Positions 50,895-60,316 of a DNA stretch of 64,000 nt are shown in pieces (within the stretch, counting starts at the first letter, position 1; the number at the start of each line of letters is the position of its first letter). The stretch spans positions 124,001 through 188,000 of the forward strand of contig NZ_JAEQBW010000003.1 of the NCBI RefSeq assembly GCF_016679925.1, written 5' to 3'. The stretch is from Marivirga aurantiaca. GTDB taxonomy: Bacteria > Bacteroidota > Bacteroidia > Cytophagales > Cyclobacteriaceae. The notes under the pieces are model-generated. The model was not told the DNA's origin, did not search any database, and saw only the letters and a list, made by a program, of their open reading frames with translations. The translations under genes were made by a program, and so were the position numbers.

Positions 50895-51776
50895 ATGAAA
50901 TACAGAGGATTATTTGTAATAATTTCAGCAATAGCATTAACAACCATCGCTTATTTAAATACGACTGAATACGCAATTCTAGGCGTACTTTTATTTTTTC
51001 TTCTCATTCTTGGAACATCTATTTATGGAATGTTAAAGCCAAAATCAGAAGATAACTATCACAATAGACGGTGGCTTGTTTTTCTTTCGGCAGTAGGTGT
51101 ATTTTTGTTAGTTTTTAGCAGAATAGTGTTAATGAACTATTGGACAGGTTTTTGGGAATTGTCTAATTATCTGTTTTACACATCAGTAGTTCTATTTCTG
51201 ACATTTGTTGTTGTTTTAACAATCTCAACCTATAAAAACAAAGGACTTAGTTTTTACAATTCCTCTGACGCAATATTATTATTAACTCCCTTAATATTGT
51301 TTTTTCTCTTAGAACTGTTTCATTTTAAAAATTCTGTTTCTAAGGAAAGTATAGACAGAGTCGGTAATTTAAGGAGGTATGCAGACATTTATTTAGGAAA
51401 TATAATACAAGAAAATAGAGACTCACTATTTATCAAAACTTACAAGCATATAGAGGAAATAGAAAATAAACTTATTGAACAAAGTGGAGGATTAAATACT
51501 GAAGGTCATTTAGTCAATGGAAACGATTACAGACGTCCAAATTCAATAGTCATCCAATCTGGCCGGTTGAGAGACTTGGAAATGACATTCAACAAGCTAT
51601 GGATTTCGATAGACAACAAAGAAGCTAAAGACAAGATAAATAGGATCTATCAATATATTTTAACTGAAAATATCAGAGACAATAGTGTGACAGAAATGCT
51701 TTACCGCCTATCTTTATTTAGATTACAATTAAAAAATATAGAATTAGAAATACACGCTACCCAACACTGCATATAG
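50895..51776 (+). CDS. Five-helix membrane protein in cassette position
   Basis: 293 residues. About five hydrophobic helices in the first 155 residues (FVIISAIALTTIAYL, AILGVLLFFLLILGTSIYGM, LVFLSAVGVFLLVFS, FYTSVVLFLTFVVVLTIS, LLLTPLILFFLLELF) are followed by a ~130-residue helical cytoplasmic part. No family was recognised. It is enclosed by palindromes F and D, and its last codons lie inside the left arm of D. R' GTTAGGC before it and R'' ACCCAAC after it both fit the integron box consensus. This is the cleanest single-gene cassette in the window. Confidence 0.65.
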   Translation: MKYRGLFVIISAIALTTIAYLNTTEYAILGVLLFFLLILGTSIYGMLKPKSEDNYHNRRWLVFLSAVGVFLLVFSRIVLMNYWTGFWELSNYLFYTSVVLFLTFVVVLTISTYKNKGLSFYNSSDAILLLTPLILFFLLELFHFKNSVSKESIDRVGNLRRYADIYLGNIIQENRDSLFIKTYKHIEEIENKLIEQSGGLNTEGHLVNGNDYRRPNSIVIQSGRLRDLEMTFNKLWISIDNKEAKDKINRIYQYILTENIRDNSVTEMLYRLSLFRLQLKNIELEIHATQHCI

Positions 51777-51890
51777 CTTATGGCGGCTAAAGCAGTAAAA
51801 GCAAATTTTGTACATTTAAGTAAGTTTGGTGCAGTCAGACGAGAAAGCATTTCCAAAACTGCTACCAAGCCACATGCTTAATGTTATGTA
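51761..51890. repeat. attC-like imperfect palindrome D
   Basis: CCAACACTGCATATAGCTTA-TGGCGG on the left; interior GTACATTTAAGTAAGTTTGG as in sites A and C; right arm CCACATGCTTAATGTTATGT. It overlaps the last codons of the preceding gene. The box ACCCAAC (51759-51765) fits the RYYYAAC consensus. Confidence 0.55.
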
Positions 51891-51898
51891 TTCCTCCA

Positions 51899-51986
51899 CC
51901 AAGCCATTGATTTCATAAGCCAACTGGAGAGTAGAAGAAATAATTATAAATTACTTGTTTTTCCATGCTTTATTGAAACGTTGTCA
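51899..51986. repeat. Dispersed intergenic repeat before kinase gene
   Basis: AAGCCATTGATTTCATAAGC then AATTATAAATTACTTGTTTT corresponds to the repeat at 45077-45180, which also sits shortly upstream of a regulatory gene. Confidence 0.45.
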
Positions 51987-52029
51987 GAAGCATTTAATAC
52001 TACTATTCAAGTCTAAATAAAACCGCTTC

Positions 52030-53754
52030 ATGAGTAAGAAAAGAATATTTAGAAAGGGACAGAAATTTAATGACTGGACTCTTACCCAATATGTGGGAGG
52101 AGGTGGGAATGGTGAAGTATGGGCTTGTCAGAATTCAAAGGGTGTTATTAATGCAATCAAGTTACTGAAGAAGATTAAGCCAAAAGCCTATACCCGGTTT
52201 ATTGACGAGATAACTGTAATTGATAAAAATTCAGCCATTCAAGGGATTATTCCAATTGTAGAAAAACATCTTCCTGACAAGTTAAATCAAGAAATTCCGT
52301 TTTATATTATGCCACTAGCGGAAAGTATAGAAAAGAAAATTAGAGGTGGTTCAATAGAAGACAAGGTAAAAGCAATTCTTGACGTTGCTGAAACACTTTC
52401 AAAGTTGCATGAAAGAAAGATATACCATAGAGACATAAAACCTGAGAATATTCTGTATTATAATTCGCGATTTTCTCTTGTAGATTTCGGACTAGTACAT
52501 TATCCAGACAAGAAAGAAGTATCTGTAAACAATGAAGAGATTGGCCCTAAATGGACAATGGCTCCTGAAATGAGAAGAGAATCATCAATTGCCGATGGCG
52601 CAAAGGCCGACATTTATTCATTAGCTAAAACGTTCTGGATTTTCTTAACAGAAAGGAAAAAGGGTTTTGATGGTCAGTATTCAACAGAATCAATTATAGA
52701 TTTAAAAAAGTTTTACCCTGAAAGCTATACATCACCAATAGACAATTTATTAATTTTATCAACTGACAATGACCCTCAAAAACGTCCTTCAGTTGATGAG
52801 TTTATTTCAAGCCTTCGTGAATGGAAAAAACTTATTGAAGATTTTCATGAGCAAAACCAAATGCAATGGTTCGAAATTCAGACAAAGCTTTTCCCGACTT
52901 CTATTCCACAAAGAGTAATCTGGGAAGATATTAATGATATAGTGAAGGTTTTAAAAGTGGTATGCTCTTTCGATAACTTAAATCATGTCTTCTTTCCAAG
53001 AAGTGGTGGCCTTGACCTAGAAGATGTCAGATTATCTCATGAAGACGGCTGCATAGAATTAGATTTTCAACTAATTGATATTGTAAAACCAAAACGGTTA
53101 CTTTTTGAATCTTTTGGTTATGACTATGAGTGGAATTATTTTCGTCTTGAGACAGGAAACCTTGAACCATCTAGTGCTTATGAAAAAGAGGAAGAAAGTG
53201 AAGATGGTGAGCCATTAGACAACGAACGTAATTGCGAAGAGGTAAGTGAGCTATCCCCCGGTGAATATTATCCATACCACATACTAGAGAACAGATACTA
53301 TTACAAGGATGATTATTTAATAACTGACCATGCTAGACATGTTACAAGATGGTTTAAGGGGAGTTTTGTAATGTTTTGTAAACGTTCGACTTATAATTTG
53401 ACGTCATCAACTTATGATGGAAGACATAATAAAATGACAACTGATGAATTCAGGAAATACATTGAGAGAAATGTCAAATACCTAAAGGACAGAAAAGAAA
53501 GTTCCCTAGTAAATCGGTTTCAAGCTGAGCAAAGGAGAAATAGCAGAGACCAAAGATTAAAGCATATTATTGAAGAAAGAACAGTATACAGATGTGAATG
53601 GTGTGGTGATATTGTTTCGGAAGATGGAAGTGAATTGGACTCTAATACATTTGCTTATAACTCAAAAGTTATTAATAAATATGGTGACTCTTTAGTTAAA
53701 CATGTAGCAGGATATTGTTGTATTGAAAAGGAGACCAAGCATTCTGTCAAATAA
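52030..53754 (+). CDS. Hanks-type Ser/Thr kinase with C-terminal Zn ribbon
   Basis: 574 residues. The kinase domain (~15-285) is complete: glycine loop VGGGGNGEVW (22-31), Lys44 (NAIKLLKK), Glu60, HRDIKPEN with catalytic Asp135, DFG at 152-154, APE at 178-180. The ~290-residue C-terminal part is unique; it ends with YRCEWCGDIVSEDGSELDS then KHVAGYCCIE, a likely zinc ribbon (CxxC...CC). There are no membrane helices, so it is a soluble kinase. It sits between an RloC-like gene and the eCIS genes; roles in defence signalling or eCIS control are both possible and unproven. Confidence 0.85.
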   Translation: MSKKRIFRKGQKFNDWTLTQYVGGGGNGEVWACQNSKGVINAIKLLKKIKPKAYTRFIDEITVIDKNSAIQGIIPIVEKHLPDKLNQEIPFYIMPLAESIEKKIRGGSIEDKVKAILDVAETLSKLHERKIYHRDIKPENILYYNSRFSLVDFGLVHYPDKKEVSVNNEEIGPKWTMAPEMRRESSIADGAKADIYSLAKTFWIFLTERKKGFDGQYSTESIIDLKKFYPESYTSPIDNLLILSTDNDPQKRPSVDEFISSLREWKKLIEDFHEQNQMQWFEIQTKLFPTSIPQRVIWEDINDIVKVLKVVCSFDNLNHVFFPRSGGLDLEDVRLSHEDGCIELDFQLIDIVKPKRLLFESFGYDYEWNYFRLETGNLEPSSAYEKEEESEDGEPLDNERNCEEVSELSPGEYYPYHILENRYYYKDDYLITDHARHVTRWFKGSFVMFCKRSTYNLTSSTYDGRHNKMTTDEFRKYIERNVKYLKDRKESSLVNRFQAEQRRNSRDQRLKHIIEERTVYRCEWCGDIVSEDGSELDSNTFAYNSKVINKYGDSLVKHVAGYCCIEKETKHSVK

Positions 53755-53859
53755 ATCTAATCATCCCCACCAACCCTCTAACACCCCTCCAATAAATTCA
53801 TCAGTTTTGCCTATCTTGAAACCCATTATAAATTTCCTGATAAAAACAGCCAAAAACCC

Positions 53860-56800
53860 TTGTCCCGGAACCACCATATTGAAAAACAGCGCATTATCAT
53901 CTCCGCCAAAAAAGGGGAGAACCTAAGCCCTATCAACAAGGAAATACAGGAAAGCAATGAGGAAAGCCTTCAATTCATTGAAAAACTATTCGATAAATAT
54001 ATTCCGGAAGATAAGCTCATAGAAATCAACAGCATCCACCTTGACCTGGGCTCCCTAAAGCATACAAATTTTAAAAAGGAATACCAGCGTAGGCTCATTT
54101 CCCTTTTAGAGGCCGAGCTGAAAAAGCTGACCAAAAGCCCGGAGTTTAAAGCGCATGTGAGCAAAGCGCCATTGCATATCTCGGATCGTTTCAGCCTGCT
54201 TGCCAGCTATTTCCTGAAAGGCTATGCACCTGCCCTGCAAAATGAGCCGGGCTTTGAAGTCAACCGTTTGGTAGAGGAGTTGATGTCTTCTGATCAACAA
54301 GCTTTCGCAAAGCAGATGTTACCGGCCTGGAACTCCGCTATCGGCCAAAAAAGAATCCAACATCAGTTGCAGCCCGCACTTTATCAAAAATTCTTCGCAT
54401 TAATGCAAACTGAAACAGCTGTGGAGGGCACGCCTCTCACCTCCGCAGGAATGATCATGCTAAGTCAGTATTTCAAAAGCGGAAGCTGGCCCGAAGGCTA
54501 CAAGGGCTATTCATTGTTGAAGCAGGATCTGATCTTTAGCCAATTGAAGGATAAGGAAAGGAAAAAGCTGGTGCCGGAGCTTTTCAAACTTGTCAGCCAA
54601 AAGGCTGCTCGCAGCAGAATGGCCGGGGCCTTATCTCTTCAATCCCTGAAAACAGCTTTCTCCACGCTTCAAATGCTTAGGCAAAGTCTGTCGGAACTAG
54701 AAGCGGTGGAGAGGGAATTGCGTACCAATGAGGCCACTGCTCAGTTCTTAAATGCTGCCGGTTTCCGTTCCTTTTGGCTTGAATACCTGTCGGAATACAG
54801 ACAAGTTAAAGGCAGGGCAAAGCTCCTGATGGATTTGCTGGATCATCAAATTCCGGGCTTTTTAAAGAATGAAAGTCTGATAAAAAGAATCGGTCAAATC
54901 AAAGATGCTGCCCCGCTTTTGGCAGAACTTAAAAAAAGGGAAGCCGCTGGAAAGGAACTGACTAATCAGCAGTCCGCTGCAGTCGGTAGTTCAATGAACC
55001 TGTTTTTACATTTCCTGGAAACCGGCTTGCTGCCCGCAGCCAAAGACCTTCACCAGATTTTATCCGGCTTGCTAAGCACCCATTCTGTTTTGCTGGCAAA
55101 AATGTTGAGAAATAAATGGAATCTGTATACGGTCAGGTACCGGCTAGCCTACCAAACCCGGCCCGATCATTTGATCCGGCTGGTTCAGCTATTGTTTGGT
55201 GAAACCAACTACCTGGCATGGCTTGAGGAAATGTTTGATACAGGGGCTGATGGCCAGCTAATCGATTCCGAGCTGTCCGATAAAATCAGAAGAGACCTCT
55301 ATTTTGCCTTTTTTGAAGTAATTGCCGAATCTGGAGGAGAGGAAATTGAAAAAGGGCAATTCTATGAACTTTATGCGGCTAGCTTGGCCAATGCTGTACC
55401 TGCACTGGATCCTCAGGAGTTGCTTAAGAGCCTGGACAACAAGGCTTATGCCGAGTTGGGCGCGCACATTATAGGGATATTGGGGAAAGAAGAAACCGGC
55501 ATTGAAAAGAAGAAAGGGATAAAAGCACTTTTAAGTGAGCTGATCAGTGAGGGAACCACTTCCCTTGCTTATAAGGAGCAGTTCCCGAATCAGGAGATTT
55601 TATTGTATTTTATAGAGGAGGCTATTAACAAAAATGAGTTCTCAGTACAGCTCTTTTTACAAAGCCAGATCCATCCTACCTTCTGGTCGGAATTGCTTCC
55701 ATCATTTGAAAATAAGCATCTTGAAAAGATGACCGTACAGGTGGCTACTTTTCAAAAAGCCAGTGTGCTTCAGGTGCTTGATGAATTACAATTGTTGGAA
55801 AAGGAAATGGAAACCGGGGCAGCTGCTGCTTTTTACCCGTTGGCTAAAGATATTTATGTAGTGCTCCTCAAAGCCCTGGCCAAAAGCAATTTCTCCATGA
55901 GCTCTACTCAGCTGACCGACCTCATGTATGCAGAAGTTTTTTCCCGCTTGAAAAAGGAGCGTACAGCTGTAGTGTATGAAAACCTGATGCAGAGCCTTTC
56001 TATCAAATCCAGTAGCCCGTTTTTTCAGGAGAAACATCCGAAAATAGTAAGCTGGCTTAAAAAGAATGATGACAGAAGGATTTCCGGCCAAAGTATTCTG
56101 ACACATGCTGAAGGAAAGAAAATCGGAATAAAAAAAGTCTGGCAGGATCAATATACGACAACGGACTTGCTCTTGTTTTATTTAGAAAAAGAGCGATTGC
56201 CGGACTGGTCTTCCTTGAAAAGCGAGGCGGATCTGAAGCCGGTTTTAGAGCAGATCATTCTTCAGGCTACACCGGCTTTTAAAGAGCAGTTGCGTGTTAT
56301 TCTCTCGGATAAAAAAGTGGTAGAGAGACTGCTCAATTTGCTGAAAGCTGACATCATAAGCCAGCTTATTGGTTTCCAACAGCCTGCTAAGCTGACACAA
56401 AAGGATATCCTGAAATGGGCCGGGCAAGCCAAAATTCCAAAAGCTTCTTCTTCCCCAATAAAGGAAGCTTATAAGAACCAGTACACAACCACGGACTTGC
56501 TCCTGTTTTATCTTGAAAAAGATGATTTGCCGGACTGGTCTTCCTTGAAAAGCGAGGCAGATGTGAAGCCGGTTTTTGAGCAGGCCATTTTTCAGGCTAC
56601 ACCGGCTTTTAAGGAGCAGTTGCGTTTCATCCTGTCGGATAAAAAAGTGGCAGAGCGACTGCTCAGTTTGCTGAATGCTGAAATCATAAGCCAGCTTATC
56701 GGGTTCAACCAATCTGCTAAGCTGACGCAAAAGGATGTCCTGAAATGGGCAGCGCAAAGCAAAATTCCAAAAGCTTCTTCTTCCCCTATTAAGGAAACTT

Positions 56801-59800
56801 ATCAGGACCAATACACCACAACGGACTTGCTCCTGTTTTATCTTGAAAAAGATGATTTGCCGGACTGGTCTTCCTTAAAAAGCGAGGCAGAGGTGAAGTC
56901 CCTTATGGAGGAGACTATTCTGGCTTTTGAACCGGAATTCCTTGCAAAAATACGACCTTTAGTTTTCGATGAGGTGATTGCCAGGAGACTATTTTCTCTG
57001 ATAAAACCGGCCACATTGAAGTGGCTTTTAAAACAGATCGATTCCCGGCAGTATGAGCTATGGATGCTGTTGATGGAAGATCTTTTAAAATGGGCTACTC
57101 AAACAAAAGTGCTGCAGGATTCACCTGGAAAAATTGAGGCATTTCTGCAATTATACATCATGAAAATCATCTTCATGGGAAGTTCTCATGTAGCTGAAGC
57201 GGATGTTAATAATCTCTTGAGGAATATTTCCCGTCTTTATAAATTTCCCTATCATCAGTTAATAGGATTGCTTCAAAAGGAAGCTCATGTATTCAAAAGT
57301 GAATTTTTAAAAAGATTTATAGGAAAAGAATATGCAATTGTCAACCTCCGGCAAGTCATTGAGTGGCGAAAATCCGGATTGAAACCCTCAAAATCCGATA
57401 ACTATTCAGCTACTGAGGTGATTTTATATTACCTGACCGAAGGCACATTCCCGGGATGGAGCACAGTCAGAAATGAAAATGAAATGAAGCAACTGTTGGG
57501 TGCCGGATTAAAGCATGCTCCTGCAGAGTTCATGGAAGTGGTTTTTCAGCTGTCCGGTCAGGAACAGCCGCTACTTCGTTTGGCCGCTTTATTGAAAATT
57601 GCACAAATGAAGAGGGTACTCCGGCTATTGGACGAAACCCAATGGCCACTTTGGGAAACTATTCTGGAAGACCTGGTTCAATTTCAACAACGAAGTCTTT
57701 TATTCAAAGGCAGCGAAACCTCCTTTAAGAGTGAACTATACACGCTCACATTTTTGGCTTTATTGGCAGAAAATAAAGGATTTCACCCGGGACATAAACT
57801 CCTGTATATTTTATTGGAGGCTCTTTCTGCTCAATATCAGCTGCAGCCAAGACATGTATATCAAAACCTCATTGTTCATTATCCTTCAATGGAAAGTGAA
57901 ATCCTGAAGGCTTTTATTCGGTCTTATTCGGTAGATAAAAAAACAAAGGAGACAAAAGCGCAATGGCATATTGAGGGGATATTGGAAAGCTTCCATTCTG
58001 AATATACCACTGTTGACCTCATTCTTTATTACCTCAAAACCCGCACATTTCCTGCATGGAGTACACTTAAAAGTACGGCTGCATTAAGGGCGTTGATTAC
58101 AAAAGGCATGAAAGTAGCCGTTCCGGAGTTAATGGAGTTGGTCAGGAAAATACAGGGAGATGATTTTGCAGGGACAACATTTACAGGCCTGCTGGATGAT
58201 AAAACCTTGCACGCTGTTTTGAAGATGATGGACCAGCAGAAGTTCCGCAGCTTTAAAGCAATAGCGGATGACTTTCTGAAAACAGTAGGGCTGGCAGAGC
58301 GATTATCCCTTGAAAAGAGCGATTTGAAAACCTATATGAATTTCCTGCTGCTTCATGAGGTTTCCGGTTCGGAATCACATTACCCTGCTGAAAAATTTGC
58401 TGCTTTTATGATAGCGCAGATTGCAGGAAAATTCGCATTGGGCCCTGACCTGATCTATCAGATTTTGGAAGAAAAAATAGATGTAATTAAAAGCAGGCCT
58501 TTACGAAAGGCCATTCATGATCAGCGGTCTCCTAAGCATACACTAAAAGAAGAAAAGGAAACAGTATCCTCCTTGTCAGCTGATATTGATGCATTTCTAT
58601 ACATGCTGGCCGAAAAAAGTATTCCCTGGTGGTATCTGAAGACTAGACAAAAGCCTAGTTCGCTTAAGGTAGAAATCCAAAGATTGTACAAGTTTTTGCT
58701 CAAGGAGCATTTCAATGAGCTTATTGCAGCGGTACAAAATTCCGGACGGGAGATTTTTTACCTGACGGAGATCTTCGGCCACATCACCTTAAACGAGTTC
58801 AATAGAATTGTGAGTGCAGTTGTACCGGGAGTTTCCGGCTTTGTGCTGATGTACACGCGGGTGCTGGAAATATTGTCGGTAGAGAAATTCCCACGTCTTG
58901 CTTTTAAAGCAGACACTCAAATATATGTCCATATCTACCAATATATTAGAGCCAAAAGCTCAGGCTTTACCGCCTCTGCTTTTACCCAGGAAGTTTCCAG
59001 GCAGATAGCGGATTATTTAAAGATTGATTTCCAGGAATTGATGGCACATTTTTCGGAAGTGGCAGAAACAATGATTGCTAAAGGGGAGCCTAAATTCAAA
59101 ACCTTCAGAGAGGTATTGCAGACTGTTCAACAGATGAAGCCTGCGGATTCATCCGGGGATAAACTTTTGGTATTACATGAGGAAAGCCTGGCTTCAGAAG
59201 AAGATTTTCCCCAGTCGCTTGCCTATTATCTGTTACATGGCTCTATGCCATTCAGGAGTAAAATTAAGAGTTATAATGAGCTTTTGCAGAAATTTGAAGA
59301 GCATGTAAAATCAAATCCCCTGGAGTTGAAAGCTGTGCTTACAACAGCCCTTACTGAAAAAATAGCTGTTGAACGTATGCTGCATCATGGCACCGGCTTG
59401 ATTTTTCGCATGGCTGCATTTATTTATCATACACAGGAAGAGCAGATTGAAGCATGGCTAAAAGGAGTGATTGATTTTATGCATTCCGGATATCCCAAAA
59501 TAGCAAAGTCAAAATTTGAAGCACTTGCAGTACAGGTATTGGTAAAATCATTTTCATCTCCCGGTCCGGGAAATTTTGATCAGCTTACCCTTACAAAATT
59601 ATTTTTCACCAAAGCTTCAGCGGAATTGGTGCCGCAATTAATGAGCAAGTTGCCAGCTGATTTCACCAACTATAGGCCGGCAGCCGGAATTTCAAAAGTG
59701 TTTATAAAAGTATTGGAAAAGATAGTGGAGTCAGGTGCAATAAAAAGTGTCCAACAGAAAGCGAAAACTCCTGAACTGGAAGCTAATGAGCCACTGGAAG

Positions 59801-60303
59801 GCCGCCTGGAGGTATATAATGCAGGTGCTGTAATATTAGCCACTTTCCTGCCAAGGTATTTTGATATGTTGGGAATGATTTCTAAAAAAGTATTTCATGA
59901 TCAGGAAACAGCAGTTCGTGCCGTGCATTTGCTGCAATACCTGGTGAGTGGAAAAAGTGAAACACCAGAACATGAGCTGGCCTTTATGAAAGTGCTGTGT
60001 GGAGTCGATCTATCCTATCCCATTCCGCTTTCCATTGAACTAACCGAGAAAGAAATAGAGATTTCAGAAAGCCTGTTGAAAGGGGTTTTGCAGAATTGGG
60101 ACAAACTAAAAAGTACCTCCATTGAAGCACTCCGGGATGGATTCCTCATACGTAAGGGTTACCTGAATGAAACACCCCATAATTGGGAATTGCAGGTAGA
60201 GAAAAGTGGCCGTGATATTTTATTGGACTATCTGCCTTGGTCATTTAACACGATCAAGTTATCTTGGATGCAGAAAAGCTTAAACGTACAGTGGAGAAAG
60301 TAA
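53860..60303 (+). CDS. eCIS tape-measure protein (CIS_TMP), very long
   Basis: 2147 residues from TTG; no in-frame ATG is available, and the TTG gives MSRNHHIEKQRIIISAKKGE, then EKLFDKYIPEDKLIEINSIH and LDLG, the usual N-terminus of contractile-injection tape-measure proteins. The rest is a helical repeat protein with at least nine divergent copies of a motif like YxxTDLLLFYLExxxLPDWS. Three copies (residues 768-877, 878-987 and from 988) are almost identical in DNA. Tape-measure length sets sheath length in related phage and tail systems, so this protein should set particle length. It is followed immediately by its AAA+ ATPase partner. Confidence 0.85.
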   Translation: MSRNHHIEKQRIIISAKKGENLSPINKEIQESNEESLQFIEKLFDKYIPEDKLIEINSIHLDLGSLKHTNFKKEYQRRLISLLEAELKKLTKSPEFKAHVSKAPLHISDRFSLLASYFLKGYAPALQNEPGFEVNRLVEELMSSDQQAFAKQMLPAWNSAIGQKRIQHQLQPALYQKFFALMQTETAVEGTPLTSAGMIMLSQYFKSGSWPEGYKGYSLLKQDLIFSQLKDKERKKLVPELFKLVSQKAARSRMAGALSLQSLKTAFSTLQMLRQSLSELEAVERELRTNEATAQFLNAAGFRSFWLEYLSEYRQVKGRAKLLMDLLDHQIPGFLKNESLIKRIGQIKDAAPLLAELKKREAAGKELTNQQSAAVGSSMNLFLHFLETGLLPAAKDLHQILSGLLSTHSVLLAKMLRNKWNLYTVRYRLAYQTRPDHLIRLVQLLFGETNYLAWLEEMFDTGADGQLIDSELSDKIRRDLYFAFFEVIAESGGEEIEKGQFYELYAASLANAVPALDPQELLKSLDNKAYAELGAHIIGILGKEETGIEKKKGIKALLSELISEGTTSLAYKEQFPNQEILLYFIEEAINKNEFSVQLFLQSQIHPTFWSELLPSFENKHLEKMTVQVATFQKASVLQVLDELQLLEKEMETGAAAAFYPLAKDIYVVLLKALAKSNFSMSSTQLTDLMYAEVFSRLKKERTAVVYENLMQSLSIKSSSPFFQEKHPKIVSWLKKNDDRRISGQSILTHAEGKKIGIKKVWQDQYTTTDLLLFYLEKERLPDWSSLKSEADLKPVLEQIILQATPAFKEQLRVILSDKKVVERLLNLLKADIISQLIGFQQPAKLTQKDILKWAGQAKIPKASSSPIKEAYKNQYTTTDLLLFYLEKDDLPDWSSLKSEADVKPVFEQAIFQATPAFKEQLRFILSDKKVAERLLSLLNAEIISQLIGFNQSAKLTQKDVLKWAAQSKIPKASSSPIKETYQDQYTTTDLLLFYLEKDDLPDWSSLKSEAEVKSLMEETILAFEPEFLAKIRPLVFDEVIARRLFSLIKPATLKWLLKQIDSRQYELWMLLMEDLLKWATQTKVLQDSPGKIEAFLQLYIMKIIFMGSSHVAEADVNNLLRNISRLYKFPYHQLIGLLQKEAHVFKSEFLKRFIGKEYAIVNLRQVIEWRKSGLKPSKSDNYSATEVILYYLTEGTFPGWSTVRNENEMKQLLGAGLKHAPAEFMEVVFQLSGQEQPLLRLAALLKIAQMKRVLRLLDETQWPLWETILEDLVQFQQRSLLFKGSETSFKSELYTLTFLALLAENKGFHPGHKLLYILLEALSAQYQLQPRHVYQNLIVHYPSMESEILKAFIRSYSVDKKTKETKAQWHIEGILESFHSEYTTVDLILYYLKTRTFPAWSTLKSTAALRALITKGMKVAVPELMELVRKIQGDDFAGTTFTGLLDDKTLHAVLKMMDQQKFRSFKAIADDFLKTVGLAERLSLEKSDLKTYMNFLLLHEVSGSESHYPAEKFAAFMIAQIAGKFALGPDLIYQILEEKIDVIKSRPLRKAIHDQRSPKHTLKEEKETVSSLSADIDAFLYMLAEKSIPWWYLKTRQKPSSLKVEIQRLYKFLLKEHFNELIAAVQNSGREIFYLTEIFGHITLNEFNRIVSAVVPGVSGFVLMYTRVLEILSVEKFPRLAFKADTQIYVHIYQYIRAKSSGFTASAFTQEVSRQIADYLKIDFQELMAHFSEVAETMIAKGEPKFKTFREVLQTVQQMKPADSSGDKLLVLHEESLASEEDFPQSLAYYLLHGSMPFRSKIKSYNELLQKFEEHVKSNPLELKAVLTTALTEKIAVERMLHHGTGLIFRMAAFIYHTQEEQIEAWLKGVIDFMHSGYPKIAKSKFEALAVQVLVKSFSSPGPGNFDQLTLTKLFFTKASAELVPQLMSKLPADFTNYRPAAGISKVFIKVLEKIVESGAIKSVQQKAKTPELEANEPLEGRLEVYNAGAVILATFLPRYFDMLGMISKKVFHDQETAVRAVHLLQYLVSGKSETPEHELAFMKVLCGVDLSYPIPLSIELTEKEIEISESLLKGVLQNWDKLKSTSIEALRDGFLIRKGYLNETPHNWELQVEKSGRDILLDYLPWSFNTIKLSWMQKSLNVQWRK
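56161..56905 (+). repeat. 330-bp tandem duplication inside tape-measure gene
   Basis: ACGGACTTGCTC starts units at 56161, 56491 and 56821, exactly 330 bases (110 codons) apart. Units 1 and 2 are nearly identical throughout; unit 3 is identical for ~85 bases and then diverges. Units 2 and 3 are the most alike at their starts. Confidence 0.9.
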
Positions 60304-60316
60304 AAATGTGGGCAAT

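Noticed and set aside
56161-56905. Assembly error as explanation of the 330-bp tandem units
   Set aside because: The units differ at many positions and the third diverges gradually, so they are real copies; still worth a long-read check.
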